From: Arabidopsis thaliana | Lineage: Eukaryota; Streptophyta; Magnoliopsida; Brassicales; Brassicaceae | Length of the DNA stretch: 64,000 nucleotides | NCBI RefSeq assembly: GCF_000001735.4 | Contig: NC_003071.7 | Span: 9,293,151 to 9,357,150 of the forward strand | Direction: 5' to 3' | In this document: positions 24,759 through 37,938 of the stretch, piece by piece | Layout of the letters: each line of letters starts with the position of its first letter | How positions within the stretch are numbered: the stretch's first letter is position 1 | The notes under the pieces: generated by a model | What the model was told of the DNA's origin: nothing | The model's database searches: none | The model's input: the letters and a program-made list of their open reading frames with translations, nothing else | Program-made: the position numbers and the translations under genes

Positions 24759-25182
24759 AGTGAGTCTTAGTTTGGTAACGCAACTTTTCCGTTATTCTGA
24801 AGTTATGCATCAACTTCTTCTCATTTTATTCTTGTCTTTGTTTCAACAGAGGATGACGAAGACAGTGATTCATCTTAGTTTGGTTTTCGCCCCCTCCATG
24901 TGTAAACTAATAAGGAGACTACTTCCCTCATCTGAGGTTATGCCTCTTTGCTTGATTTGTGTTTACTTTTTCAGAGTGCCAAGTTTGATGCTAGTAGTGC
25001 CTGTGCCACTGTTTTTCTCCAAGTTGTTATTACCGTGTACTACATTTCAAAAAACGTTTGCATTTTTAACGCGAATTTCTTCCTATCTTTCGCCTCCTCA
25101 GGGTTTAACTCAATATTGGATTCAATGATATTCTTAAACAAACATGAATTTACAGAAAAACAGTGACTACCACAGTGCAAAA
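24759..25182. other. Shared 3' space of convergent genes
   Basis: No separate gene seen. It contains sequence homologous to the last exon and 3' UTR of the - strand DC1 gene (near 24850-24960), then AT-rich DNA up to the end of the convergent VDE-related gene. Confidence 0.5.
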
Positions 25183-26840
25183 TTAGTTGAATTTTTCTTC
25201 CGAGTCTGGTTCCTCTATGATACTGATTCTCGAATGAAGTCTAGAACCCTGTGGAATCCCTAGCGGCGGGTTTTCACAAGAACAATTATCAACAGCAAAG
25301 AGTTCCCATTCCTTAATCCCACATTTCTCCAATGCTGACTGCAATCTCTCCTTGTCCTTCTCTGCCGGGTAAGAACCATCCGGTGTCACAAGCACAGCTC
25401 CGGTGTAAGACTGTCCTGCTACACGTGCTGCTCCATGGTAATGGAACAGTCCCCAACTTAGATCATCAGATACATCCACAATAGTCCAAAACTCATTTGA
25501 CACCACACCATTGTCCAAAACACTGAAACGAAACGTTGCAGGGATCTTTCCTCGCTTAACCGAGTATCTTCTCCTTCTCCACACCAACTTCTCTTCGAGC
25601 GTCCTGACCTGAAACACGGGCTCATACCAAAACGACGACTTCCCTTTCCCTCTGTAGAATAGCTGGTACTGACATGGAAACTGATCATAAGCCGGGTTTT
25701 GTCCAGCCACGACACGCCAGCTCCATTCCAATTCCCCTAACCACCCAACAAACAAGTCTTCCGCTGTATCATGACACAACTCCTTCCCTCGAAAACTCGT
25801 CATGGGAGGCACATAAGGCTTCTCAGGGATCTTTGCATCCAGTTCTAAACAATTGTGCTTCTGTAGTACACAAAGAGAGAACGCTTCAAAGTAAGGACCC
25901 TCATAAGAAGCAATGCACCTGTAGCTACACACCTGATCCACAGGACTACATTGGTTCAAACACTGAAGAGCTTTTCGACAATTCGGATCCAAAAGACAGT
26001 TCAAAATCTGAGGTCCACAGTTTTTAACCATGCAACTAAGCGTCGAAAAACCTTTGGACCTCAAGTTTTGCAACACAGGAACTGGTCTTATATAAGCGTT
26101 GATGATCACGAGCAAACAAAACCTTATATCATCAGAGTTACGACGTTCCCAAGCATCTCCCACTGTCTTCACAACCTCTGTTACTTCTTTATCTTTATTC
26201 ACACTTCCAACATCAGTCCCTCCAAGCCTGTTCATCAAATTTGGAGAAGACTCAAAGCAAATCATGTTCTTGACGTTTTTGCTGTTAGTCTGAATCCAAT
26301 TCACAGATTCTGAGTTATTAACAGCAACGACAACCAAGATATCAGTCTGATTCAGTTCCTGTGTCAGATTCATAGCTCTCTGATCATTTGAACTCACAAT
26401 TTCATCATCAAAGACGAGCATTTCATATCCTTCATCAACCCATTTCAATCTTCTCGCCTGTTAATGTAAGAAGAAAAACGATACAGAAACCGAAATGTTT
26501 AGGAATTTGCAACAATTGTTAAGCGAGAGAGAAGACAATTACTTACAGTGTGGAGCATAACTTCTTCCCAAGAGGTGGATTTGAGTGGGCTTACTTCTCC
26601 TTTTCCGACGAGAGCAATCAATTTCACCGGAGGCTCAGGCTTCTCTATTTTCGTACTCTTCTCCGTCTCCAAAACGCGAACAACAGTGGTTCGTCCCCGT
26701 CTGGAGAACGATGCTTCATCTAAGGAAGGATGAAACTTCCGGATGAAATTAACCGGTTGATGAGTGACGAACCGGTTAAGGAAGGGAGAACACTCTCTCG
26801 TTCCAGGAAGAGAAGGAGCTTTGAGAGGAATCGCCGCCAT
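25183..26840 (-). CDS. Violaxanthin de-epoxidase-related chloroplast protein, 2 exons, 522 aa
   Basis: Exons 26840-26547 and 26457-25183 join in frame to 522 residues. The first about 60 residues are rich in Ser, Thr and Arg with few acids, as in a plastid transit peptide. A Cys-rich region follows (C..LLDPNCRKALQCLNQC and CSPVDQVCSYRCIASYEG), then a lipocalin-like part (DQFPCQYQLFYRGKGKSSFW) resembling violaxanthin de-epoxidase. VDE opens epoxides of violaxanthin in the thylakoid lumen during the xanthophyll cycle. This relative is conserved in plants, but its substrate is not established. A decayed partial copy lies at 13400-13740. Corresponds to At2g21860 from memory. Confidence 0.88.
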
Positions 26841-27305
26841 GGCGAAGAAAACAGTTGTTAACGTCTCTCAGACAAACCCATTATAATTGTTCACAGACAA
26901 GCCACGTGTTCGATATGATTGGTTTAATTCATCTAGAATGTATGATACTCCAGATCCCATTTCGGTTAGATTTGGTTCGAATTTGGTCTACTAAATACAA
27001 AACTATAATAGTTTCTCGGGTTGATTTTGCTTGCCACGCTTTTGTTTCGAATTAACATCACAACTTTTATTAATTATCTCAAATTCCAGTGATCACCATT
27101 ATCAAAAAAACATGAAACAACGTTTGTGTCTAAGAATCTCAAGCGTAATAACCACAGAGAGAGTTAGACTCAAATCCAGGTGAGAGACCTTATTGAACGC
27201 CAAACCAAAACAGCAGCAAGGGAACGATCTTCTCTTTCAAAGACAATCAAGTGAGAGATCTTTGCCTTTTCTTACAACAAATCAAATGTTTCTAAGGATC
27301 AAACC
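26841..27305. other. Spacer between VDE-related gene and MGP1
   Basis: No gene seen. It holds the short promoter side of the VDE-related gene and the 3' side of MGP1. Confidence 0.4.
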
Positions 27306-29468
27306 TTAGATGAAGTTACGGATGTCTAGAGACTTCACGTCCGGCATTTCCTCATCCTGGAATTCCTCCCTGAATAATCCGCAAGTTCCATCGCGTTATG
27401 ACATGAGTAAGATCAATGATTGATAAATTGAGAAACAAAAAAAGTGAAAAGAAAACAAAACTCACTTCTTTTTCTGAGATTCCATAGCTTCAACAGCATC
27501 ACTCTTCAGCTCATCCAACTGTGCTTTGGCCATGCTGAGCTCCAAATTTTCTTCGTACTTAGGAAGATCTTCTTTCCTAATCCCAAGCCTGTTTAGATTA
27601 ATGAGACGCAAACATGCAATTCAATTAGCTATCAATATGTAAATCGATATACATATAAGTAGTAATGAGAATCATTTGTTCGTGTTTTGTATGGATGGTT
27701 GAAGAATGATGACGCACTTTTTGTTGCCTTTCTCAAACTCTGCAACCAAAAGATCCATTCCTTTCTTGTCACTTCTCAGGAGAGGCTTCTTTATGTCCTT
27801 CTCGACTTTCTCCAAAGCCTCGAACATCATGGCCTCAGCACCAAGCTCATCAGTAAGCCCCCTCCTGCAAGATATATCACAAGTGGGAGTATAACTAAAG
27901 ACTGCTTCCAACAATTCTTCATATGTTGCAAACAATAGCAGATCAAAGAGGGAGATGAAAATATAGATAGTTAAATGCAGTCTTCAGATAACTGCTTAAC
28001 GATCACATTCAAGATCTTACAGGAAGATAATTCCAATATTATAATAACATAAGAAGAGCAAGTTTACGGGTGAGGGAAAACTATCCTAAGATAACTGAAA
28101 ATTATTCAAAGTCTAACAGCTACCTGGTGCGAATTTCCTGCAACTTCAACAAGTATGCACGAGCATCTGGAATGTCTTGAGTCTCAGTATCAATGTCATG
28201 TTTAATGCGCTGAGATTCTGAGAACATGTCTGCCCTGCATACCAAAAAAACGGATGACAAGCAACCAAATTAACAAGGTTAAAATAGCAGCATTGACACA
28301 TATATTTAACTCGTTTCAGAAAAGTCGAAAAGTAAAACCAATCCCAACAAACAGAAATAGAGATCACGACATACAACATTCAAGCTAAATAACAAACACC
28401 TACAAAAGAGTAACAAGAGGCCTACTTTTGCCTGATGGTCTTCATTACATTTGCATACTGTTTTACGGCAGCTGGGTCCTCTGGATCAAGGGTGATCTTT
28501 TCCTTACGGAGAATATCAACAGCAGCCTGGAATTTGTTCTTGATATCAAAAAAGACACCCTTCAACATCTCTGTCAAAAAGTGTAAAACTTGAGTCAATA
28601 ATAGTAAACAGCAATGCTTCTTCACTCTAAACACATAGTACAGATTTCAGCAACATATTAAACATAATCCATCATAAACTGGATACATATAAAACTCAAC
28701 AAAAGAAGTAAGCAGAACAACAGTCCTAGCAATCATGGCCTGGGTTTCACAAGATTATATTACATTGACCAATATAGTTTTTCTACACATTCGACATAAA
28801 AAAAGTGACTTGACATATTCTTAAGTAGTCACGATGTTAAACTCAAAAGCACGAAGGGCTAAAGAAAGGAAAGCAACTGTTTTCAACTAGGTGTGTTATT
28901 GAAAACGTAATGTTCTATGCATAATAACAAATCCGAAGTATGAGTTTTGGTCACTAACCATCTCCTTTAAAGGTTGGACGAGCAGCTTCCTTAGCAAAAG
29001 CTCGGACTGGAATAGCATGTTGCTGCTGCAAAATGACCAGACCCCCCTGTAGCTGCGTAATGAGAGTAAGATAATAAAAATTATGGATCAATAACAAGTT
29101 TTGATGAAAAGAATACTTCTTGCAAATCATCTTATCATTTCGAACTGTATTAGAAATCAACAACGAGTAGAAAAAAACCCCATCAAATTTATCATTTGAT
29201 TTCAACAAACTCTCCGATTGAGATCGTACGAAAGATAACAAAAATTCGACTACGATATTGAAATGGCACACCCTAAGATGTGATTCAGTGATAGAGATAC
29301 AGTAAAATCGATAATCTCACTCTAACCATCGCATCGAAACACATAAAACCCAGAAATGGGAGGAAAACAAAAGGAATCAAACAGAACGAAGAAGAGAATC
29401 AGAAAAATCGAGGGAGAGAGAGTATATACCTGCTTAGATCTGGAGAGAAAACGAGAAGCGTACGCCAT
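27306..29468 (-). CDS. MGP1: Mitochondrial F1Fo ATP synthase 24 kDa (FAd) subunit, 7 exons
   Basis: This is a plant-specific subunit of mitochondrial ATP synthase; loss is known to be lethal in the male gametophyte. Exons in - order: 29468-29430, 29052-28959, 28570-28426, 28234-28124, 27864-27718, 27588-27466 and 27369-27306, giving 240 residues in frame. The N-terminus (MAYASRFLSRSKQ) has basic and hydroxylated residues with no acids, a mitochondrial presequence. The mature part is a charged helix-rich protein (KGVFFDIKNKFQAAVDILRK and EDLPKYEENLELSMAKAQLD) ending KSLDIRNFI. All seven exons keep frame with GT-AG borders. Corresponds to At2g21870 from memory. Confidence 0.93.
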
Positions 29469-31748
29469 TTCCTTGATCGAATCGAGTCGCTGTGGAGTTG
29501 ACGAAATTTAGGGTTTGTGGTGTCTTGTTGAGATCCTATCTGAGCGACGGAGCAGAACAAGTAACAGGCAAAGGCAGTAATTGTACACCGTTGATAGTAA
29601 TCAACGGCTGAGATTTATTCCCAATACGGAATATCTGAAAATAATTTGATTTTATTTTTTACAATTACACTATGAAAATCTTAATTTTTCTATTTTTTTT
29701 TTTTAATACCTTTTTTCGATCGGTCAACTTTTCCATAATGGAAGTAACTAAGTGATTACAAGGAGAGTTCTTGATAAGTGTCAGCCAAGACATTGTCATT
29801 TCTACTAATAAGTTGAACCTATAGGAAATATTTGCCAAATGAGACAAGGTGAGGGATTACTCCAATGTCTAGTAGCGGTTTCAAGGTATTTATAAATAGT
29901 TGATAAATCTCCACAGAATATAACATGATCATCGAGGTCGGTCAAAACTATATGGATACCTAAAGCAAAAATAATTTGGTATATTAACATAAATAGTCAA
30001 AAAAAATTATAAGTAATAGATTCAACAATAATTAGAATCAAAACTGTGACTGATCATTGAAAACTGAAAAGGTTCGGACAGACCATTAGACCATTTATCT
30101 AAAGCTCTTATTATTACTGTTACCTAAAGCTTTTGTTTCATGGACTTTAGTCACGGACCGGTTTTGATGATCAAATTGCAACCATTTTAGTTGGAGGGTT
30201 GCTTCCTTTAAGACTAGAGCCTCTCCTTCTGCGACTGAAAAGGTGGTTCTTTTAACGTTTATCCTTTGAGAGCATACATCTTTTCTCCCATTTTTTGGTT
30301 TTCAATATGTTGAATCTATTCAATAGTGTTTAATCCACATATGATTTTTTACTTTTTCAACACTCTCATCGTATGTGTTCAACAGTTGAATAATTTATTC
30401 AACACTCTCATTACATATAGTCTTATTATCAAACTCATAGTTTGACATATCTCAGTCATCATAACTCACAACTCAGACATAGCAACCCTCAAACTCATGC
30501 TTGCGCATATTTTGGTCGTCGACCTTTAACCCCCCCCCCCCCCCCCCCAATTCCATCACTTATCTTCTCCTTATTCCCATGATCATGCAATATACATTAC
30601 TAGCCATTTCGTTCCACCATTGCAGTCCATGTACTTTCGCCATTTTTACAGTTTAACAAATCATGTATTACTTTCCCGATTGAATATTTTTCTATAAACA
30701 TTTGTCCCACTACATATGCCTCCTGATGATCTCCAAGTACTCTCTCTAGAAGAATCACATTCACTCATCTTTCCAAGCTCATCATATGTCTAATTGGGAA
30801 TTGCTTCCGGACTTGGTACAAAACTGACCATGCTAGCTAGTTCATTAAGAATTTGTCCATGTATAAAGAACTTGATAGGAGGAATCAAGCCCATCAAGAC
30901 AATACCATGAGTTAAGTTCGGTTTCCAACGTTTAAACCTACTTTTGCTACACCAAAAATTATGCAATCAACTTGTACATAATTGATTATCGGTGGATAAA
31001 AATAAGATATACATGTTGCAAAAAAAAAAAAGTAAGATTTTACTCTAAATGGATCAGAGAAACCACATCTTCAAAAGACTTGATAGAAATCCCATACTGA
31101 GAATGTTCAGTGAATGTCAATTGATTTTTGAGTCGGAAATTCACATAACGCTTAACAAAATTTACGTTTGAAAATGAGTTGCAACTAAAAGCGAAAGAGC
31201 AAAGTTGGTTGTTGTTTTTTGGTTTAAAAACAATGTTCACAAGAGATAACAAGAGTCTCTTTTATGACATCCAATACAAATATTATTGGTTAGAGTCAAT
31301 AAAAAAGAGCACTAAGGAGAAATACAAAATTGGTTGAGCCTATAAAAGGGAGCATTAAGGAGAAGTAGTTGCGCAGAGGCGGAAAGACTCTACACCAAAA
31401 TGTGTTTGTTTTTTAATGCCACACCTAAACGTTACGCTTTCAAAAAGAATAATCAAATGGAGTACTACTAATAGACATATATAGGTAGAACAAATCCAAG
31501 TGATTCGGTGATGGTACTATAAGTTATCTCAACGAAAAGGTTTACAAAAATTAAATAGAAATTAATTAATGCTTTACATGAATCAAAACACTCAGAAAGT
31601 AGTATGTATCAACTGTTTTTTGTCGTTAATAAACCTCTATAAATGATATTATTAAACCAATAAATAGAAAAAAAGTTACCAAAAACAAGGACTGCAAATG
31701 AAAGAGCTGGGACTCGATATTATTTGATCAGATATGTCAAACATGGAA
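29469..31748. other. Gene-free spacer of 2.3 kb
   Basis: No gene supported. Contents seen: a run of 19 C at 30530-30548, a run of 11 A or more near 31020, and a possible open frame on the - strand (29805-29990) that I cannot assign to a family. The rest is AT-rich. Confidence 0.4.
30530..30548. repeat. Poly-C tract, 19 bases
   Basis: An uninterrupted run of C (G on the other strand) in otherwise AT-rich DNA. Such runs can form G-quadruplex or i-motif structures and are prone to length change and sequencing error. Confidence 0.9.
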
Positions 31749-33020
31749 TCAGCAAGCACAACCTCTTGACTGATCTGGATCAATAATATCCGTAACAGAG
31801 TCATGATACTGGCCTCTAGGATATCTGCAAATTCAAATACAAACAACAATTCAAACATGAATCTTAGAGAAAAATTGGAAAGAGTTAGATCTATATAGAA
31901 ACTCACATGTCATTGCTTTGTTTACGTTCATTAGAGAGAGCAATGTGTGCAACACTCAAAAAAGCTTCATCGATATTGGTATCTTCCTTCGCAGAGGTTT
32001 CATGGTACGGTATGTTTCCCTTTGAGCCACACCACTCGATGGCTCTCTTATTTGAAACCTGCATAAGTTGAATCGGGAAATTAGGGTTTTTGATGGGTTT
32101 GAAGATGAGATTTATGAAGATCATATCGGCTTACAACTCGGCTGTTTCCGCCATCTACATCGGTCTTGTTCCCGATCAAAACAAAGGGAAATGTCTCCGG
32201 TTCCATAGGATTTGCCTAGAGGATATCAGAAAATGGAATCGAAGCGGTTAGACTTGGATGGTAACTGTAACTTCTTGCACACGAAATGGAACATTAGGGC
32301 AAAACCTGTTTGAGGAACTCTGTGTGCCAGTTATTGAGAGTTTCAAAAGATTTGAGATTGTTCACGTCGTAGACAAGAACGCAACAATCAGCACCTCTAT
32401 AGAACGCGGCCCCTAGACTTTGAAATCTCTCTTGTCCAGCGGTATCCCATATCTTAGAAACGGAGAGTTTCATAATATATTGGCATCAAAAAATTATGAA
32501 ATGTGAAATAAAGTAAAGATGTATATCAATTTACCTGTAAAGTGACAGATTTTTCATCTATATGAAGCTCTTTGGTGACGAAATCTGCTCCGATCGTAGC
32601 CTTATATTGCTTGTTAAATTTCTTGTACACATATCTTAAGTCGCAAGTCAAGGTTACCGCAGAAACACAGATCTAACACAGACTATTCAGAGATTGAACT
32701 AAATAAAACAAACCTAAATGTGTTACTAATTTATAAGTTTAAAGGTGGATTTTAACAAGGATACTGATTCATCAATGAAGTTTTGCCTACCCTGCAGATA
32801 TAAACAAAGATTCAGAACCAAAAAAAAAAGAAACAGAGGCAAGATAGATTCTTAAATTTTCCATTTTAAAAGAACATAAAAATCAATAAACCCTTGATTT
32901 GTATGGTTATCAAGAACAAGAGACAAGTCTAGAAATTGTTTAAAACAATCTAAGAAATTATTACCCGCTATCTCCAAGAACAATGACCTTAAGCAATGTT
33001 CTATTCTTCAAAGAATCCAT
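31749..33020 (-). CDS. RABG2: RAB7-class small GTPase (RABG), 7 exons, 212 aa
   Basis: Rab7-type GTPases direct late-endosome and prevacuolar traffic to the vacuole. Exons in - order: 33020-32965, 32791-32765, 32634-32535, 32452-32306, 32215-32135, 32058-31907 and 31824-31749, in frame to 212 residues. All G motifs are present: the P-loop GDSGVGKTS, the switch region [20 protein letters not shown] and ETSAK. The C-terminus RGCAC gives a C-x-C geranylgeranylation signal. Exon 2 is only 27 bases. Corresponds to At2g21880 (RABG2/RAB7A) from memory. Confidence 0.93.
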
Positions 33021-35500
33021 TGTCAGAAGCTCAAGAATCTACGAGATTGTTCTCTTTTTATGCCAATAAAGTTTCTTTATGGTTTTTGGACAGAGACAAG
33101 AAGTCTACGAGATTGGTCTTGATGATCTTGCTTCTTCTTCTGTCTTCTGGGAGGAAAAAAAGGAAAAGGACAAAAGAAGAAGAAGTTATCACGTGTTATT
33201 ATGATATTGGTTGATGTGAAGAGAAACCATGTGAATCCTTTGCCAACTAAAAGCAAATAGTTTGGCCAAGCCAGCGAATACGAATACGAATCTAAAAATC
33301 CAAGTCCCTTTTTTAATTCAATTGTTATTGACAAAAAAAAATAGACGTCAGTATTTATTTCTTCTTGTTTTCAATCATTGATTTTACAGGAGAATTGAGT
33401 TGTCTTTTGTTTTTCTGACAATTGTCAATTAAATTGTGTCTATATTTGGCCCCTGAGTCATTAGTAATTAGCGGCAAAATAATACTTAATTTTTGTTTAA
33501 AATTGCAAATAATTTTTTTTATATGATTTTTGTTTGTTGCTTTTGGCCAATGACTTTAAAAGTCAATGAATATAGACGTGTGGACATCTCGCTTATATAG
33601 TACAGTACATATATGAGCCAACAATAACATTCATAGTCTTGGTAACATTTTTTGTTTTCTTCTTTTTTTGGTATCAAATTGTAATTACTAAAGCCTTAGT
33701 AACATTTTTAAAATGTAAATTATCGTTGAAAGTTTCAAAAATGTAATTATTGACTATTTGATAAAACCTTCAGATAAATGATATCATATCATATGAGAGG
33801 ATCAGCTTTGTAATTTTCCTTTTTATGACTAACAGAGATAAACGAAGATGCAGCGGGAGAATTGTGTCAGTTTCTAACTAGTAGACATTTTTTTGTGAAT
33901 TTATCAGATAAGAAACAGAATAGATAATTAACAGGTGTTTGCCCAAGAAAAAAGATAATTAAGAAAGTGAAAACTATGAAAAAAATCAATTAAATAAAAA
34001 GAAGATATTAGATAATGGAGATGTCATTTTGACATTTATTGATAAGGTGTCGACCAGATCGTGCTAGCCTTCACAATATCTCATATCTTCATTGGTCGTT
34101 GACAAGACATGATCATGTATTCATGTAGCTGTCAAAACATATAGTATTTGTTTCTATTCTTTTTTTGTTAATGAAAGCATATAAATCCGATTAACAATAT
34201 TAAATAGAAACCACTAAATTAGATACCAATTTAATTACTTATAATGTATTTTTGTTGTAATTTATGGGGGGTTTTTTTCGAAAGAGAAGCAAAATACACT
34301 GTACATGATGCCAATAAAAAACAAAGAGAGAGAAACAAGATACCTTCAAAAAATAATATTACAAATAGCTTTTACAGTTTCAATGGGGTTTAAATGGTAT
34401 TTTATTTTATAAGAAACGTTGGTTTTACTGGTTAAATTTATATATTCCAAAATGTATATTATATCGAAAATTGTTTAATTTTACCGTTTTGTTATATATA
34501 TAAAAATATGCAAGCAATACTTGGCAAGATATCAAAGAGCGAACTGTATAGAAAACATTTTCTTGTTGCATGATTTCTGATTTAATTTTATACATGAAAG
34601 GAAATATATGAATGCCTACAATAGCATCGGACTTTCGGGCTGGTAAATCCAGAGCAATAAAGTAACATACATTGCCGTGATAGTGAGGTCCGATCCACAA
34701 AGAAAGGATAATCATGTGTCGAAGGTGAAGGTGTTTCACACAACAAGCATTCCAAATCACTCCATCAACCTTCTTGAAAAGAACTTCTGCTCGTGGGAGT
34801 CTTGTGCTTGAGTACATTATGTTGTTTTTTTCTCGCTATATTTATATGATGTATGAATAGTGGTCGATAAACATTTTGCCGATAATAAGATGTTGATATA
34901 CCCAATAAAAAGGGAGTCACTATACTTGAGTTGAAAGATGAACCAAGTTAATTTATGCGGTTTTCCAATTGCCGTAAACCAACCTTCGACAAATCTTTGG
35001 TGTACTTACAACATCACCAAGCTTCTCGAGAGTGGATAACACCAGCAAAGGAGCTACTAATAAAGAATATAATTTATGTGGTATACCACAACAAAATATT
35101 ATCGAAATAGAGAAAATCCATAATATTAATTCAATTCCATTGGGAATTCATTTTTGTTCCGAATGAAAGTATATAATAATAAATTCATTTCCACGGAGAC
35201 CACTAGTATATATTACTGTGTAGAAAAAAAATGATAGTGCATGATATAACGTTGGTAATTTAATTGATTGATTAGGTTAAGTTTAAAATACAAAGAAAAT
35301 TACTGGTAAAAAAATTAATTTTGGTTGGTTTTCAATTCTAATATGGAAAAAATATGGCTTAAAAGTTAGAATATATTATAAGGCAATTGACACAAATAGC
35401 ATTAAAAAATATTCAAAACTAGCACCACATATAAAAAACTACACAAATATCACTTTTCATTTTATTTAATTATTAAATGTAAATTATTAAAAGTTGTCAC
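33021..35500. other. Gene-free spacer of 2.5 kb
   Basis: No gene I can support. A 130-codon open frame on the - strand (34425-34817) has no motif I recognise and no visible splice partner. The DNA is AT-rich. GTGGTATACCAC at about 35079 is a perfect 12-base palindrome. Confidence 0.4.
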
Positions 35501-35501
35501 C

Positions 35502-36478
35502 ATTAATGAACCTCTGAGCCACAAGAGAAGGACGAGCCAAAGGAGGAGGTGGAAAAAGAGAAGAAACCAAAGTCACAGAAGAAGGGTAAGAAGGAAAGTA
35601 AAAGAAAGGAACCAGAGCCAAAACAGAAGGTGGAAACCAAGAAGAAACCAACGCCACAAAAGAAAGACGAGAACAAAAGGAAAAATGGGCCTAAAGAGAA
35701 GGGTAGGAAAGAAACACAGAAATCCGTAAGATGGGCTAAATCAGTAGGAGAGCTAATCAAAAAGAGGTGTTTACACTAGAATGTTGACAGTGCAACCCGC
35801 TAGTTTGAAAGATCAGCTAGGCTAAGAATAATGTATAGACCAGAATATTCGTGTTCAAACTAGAAAGAAAAAGCAGGAAGCCTAAATTCACTATGGACCT
35901 CCTTCTGACTTTTGATTTCTATTGTATTTTATGTAGCCCTCTGTACTGAACTTACACCCCTTTTTTGGAAGTACTAGCTTTTGTGATCCCTTGAAGAACT
36001 GGCAAAGGCAAAAGCAAACTTCTTGTAAGCAGATTTGTAGTCGACCAACTTGTACTATGCCGACAAACTGCTTACAAATCGGCATAATACAAGTTTGTGG
36101 ACTACAAATCTCTTTACAAGAACTTTGCTTCTGACTACAAAATCTACACATTATTCTTAGCCTAACTGATCTCTCAAATTGGCGGGTTGCGCTGTCAACA
36201 TTCTAGTGTAAACGCCTCTTTTTTATTAGCTCTCCTACTGGTTCAGCCCACCTTACGAATTTATGTGTTTCCTTCCTACCCTTCTCTTTCGGCCCATTTT
36301 TCCTTTTGTTCTCGTCCTTCTTTTGTGGCGTTGGTTTCTTCTTCGTTTCCACCTTCTGTTTTGGTTCTGGTTCCTTTCTTTACTTTCCTTCTTGCCCTTC
36401 TTTTGTGGCTTTGGTTTCTTCTCTTTTCCCACCTCCTCCTTTGGCTCGTCCTTCTCTTGTGGCTCAGGGGTTCATTAT
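35502..36478. repeat. Long imperfect inverted duplication (foldback locus)
   Basis: The left arm 35502-35835 pairs with the right arm 36147-36478. By eye the arms differ at roughly one base in twelve with a few single-base indels. A second, inner pair (about 36012-36058 with 36078-36130) sits near the apex. About 170 bases (35836-36010) in the left half have no partner. A transcript across the locus would fold into a long hairpin. The left arm (35549-35779) has an open frame for a Lys/Glu-rich 76-residue peptide (KKGKKESKRKEPEPKQKVE). The same frame in the right arm is broken by a one-base deletion, so the arms derive from a lysine-rich coding sequence that was duplicated head to head. Confidence 0.88.
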
Positions 36479-36489
36479 GAACAAATATC

Positions 36490-37426
36490 ACTCTTCACTC
36501 TTCACCTTCTCGTCGTCTGATATGAGTAGTGGCTCGTCATTATCTCCTTCTTTGGCCAAAGTTGGATGAGAAAACGATAGCAAAACCATGATCGAAGAAA
36601 ATATTATGAACATTGTTTTATTCTCCATTTTAAAATATTTTGATCTTTTATTCTTAGTTAGTTAGTTTTTTTTTATTTTACCAATGAGGATTTCTGCATG
36701 TATTTATAGTCTAAAATGTTCATAACATTGTTATTTAGTAACTTTTTATTAGTAAAAGTAACATTTTTCTATTTATCTTTGACCAACAATAATTTATTAG
36801 TTATCAACATAATTTACATTTTTGACGTTTTACAACGTTTATAACTATTGTTCGTTTAATGCATTTCGGTTTATGACAATATGAATTAAGCTGAATGAAA
36901 ATGCATTTCAGTTTATGACAATATGAAAAATCTTAAGCGTTTCATAGATAGAAAACTGGGTTTTGAGTCCCACTATATATGCATTTAAAGCTTCATTGTA
37001 GTAAATTTATTGTTCGTACTCGAATGAAGTTTGCAAAAAAATTTAAGAAAAAAGAGTATAAAAGTAACAAAATAAGTTATTTCAAACTTGCACCATAGTT
37101 TACAATTTGTGAATATGAAAACATATGGGCGTATTAACTATTTAATACTGACTAAAAAAAGCGGTTAATTTGGCCCCAAAAAAAACATAACAAAAACAGC
37201 TAAGATGTACCAATCTGATATTACACTAAAACCGAACCAAGGTTTACTTATAGAGCAATGGTTTCATGCTTTCATTAATTAGAAAATCAAAAATCAAAAT
37301 TGAACCGAACTGAACCAATTTTAGTGTATCTAAACTAAACATAATCATATTATATTTTAAAAACTTTTAATATTGTATTTACAATAAATATATTCGTATT
37401 GTAGAAATGTAATATAAACTGTGGAA
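36490..37426. other. Spacer between the foldback locus and the SINE-like element
   Basis: AT-rich with no gene seen. An 18-base motif (TGCATTTCGGTTTATGACA) recurs at about 36860 and 36901 with one mismatch. Confidence 0.4.
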
Positions 37427-37429
37427 CCC

Positions 37430-37680
37430 CCTTGATCCAAATGTTGACCAAGGGTTCATTAATGATTCTACCCCAAGAGGTCTGGGGTTCGAGTCCCAGC
37501 TATTGTGATTTATTAGCAAATTTGCAGATTAATGGAGGCAAGTGTACAGGAGATCTACAACGAAGTATAATTATAGCCGTTTGTCAAGATTTTACGCAGA
37601 GAAGATATTGAAGATGTCCATTAAGCGCATGGAGAAGGATAAGAAGATTATGTAAAATTTTTTATCTATATTTATAAATT
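37430..37680 (+). mobile_element. SINE-like tRNA-derived element (Pol III B box)
   Basis: GGTTCGAGTCC at 37486-37496 matches the Pol III B-box consensus. A degenerate A-box-like stretch (GTTGACCAAGG) lies about 40 bases upstream. There is no tRNA cloverleaf or acceptor stem, so a tRNA-derived SINE is more likely than a tRNA gene. The 3' boundary is not clear. Confidence 0.5.
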
Positions 37681-37938
37681 TATCTAGTCATGGTAATATG
37701 TAGTGCAAATATAAAAAGAAATCACCCAGCATAGAAACATTTAAAATTTCAACAATTCTTTAAACTACATCCACAAATCCTTCAATTCTTATCTTCAAAT
37801 GATGTGACATATTTTTACCCCACTAAAATTCCACTAATTCATTTACACTTGGGTTAGACCCTTCTTACATGTTCCCCACCCTAGCATAACCGAATCGTTC
37901 ACAGATAGAGAGAAAGAGAGAGATTAGAAGAAACAAAT

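Noticed and set aside
29665-29990. Possible retroelement RNase H-like fragment on the - strand
   Set aside because: Weak resemblance only; catalytic acids cannot be placed and stops interrupt it.
34425-34817. 130-codon open frame on the - strand
   Set aside because: No recognisable motif, no splice partner, composition like random AT-rich DNA in its second half.
36187-36569. Ser/Phe/Leu-rich open frames on + in the right arm of the foldback
   Set aside because: They are antisense to the Lys-rich coding arm and result from its purine bias.
37430-37510. tRNA gene candidate because of GGTTCGAGTCC
   Set aside because: No acceptor or anticodon stems can be formed around the B box, so a SINE-like origin is preferred.
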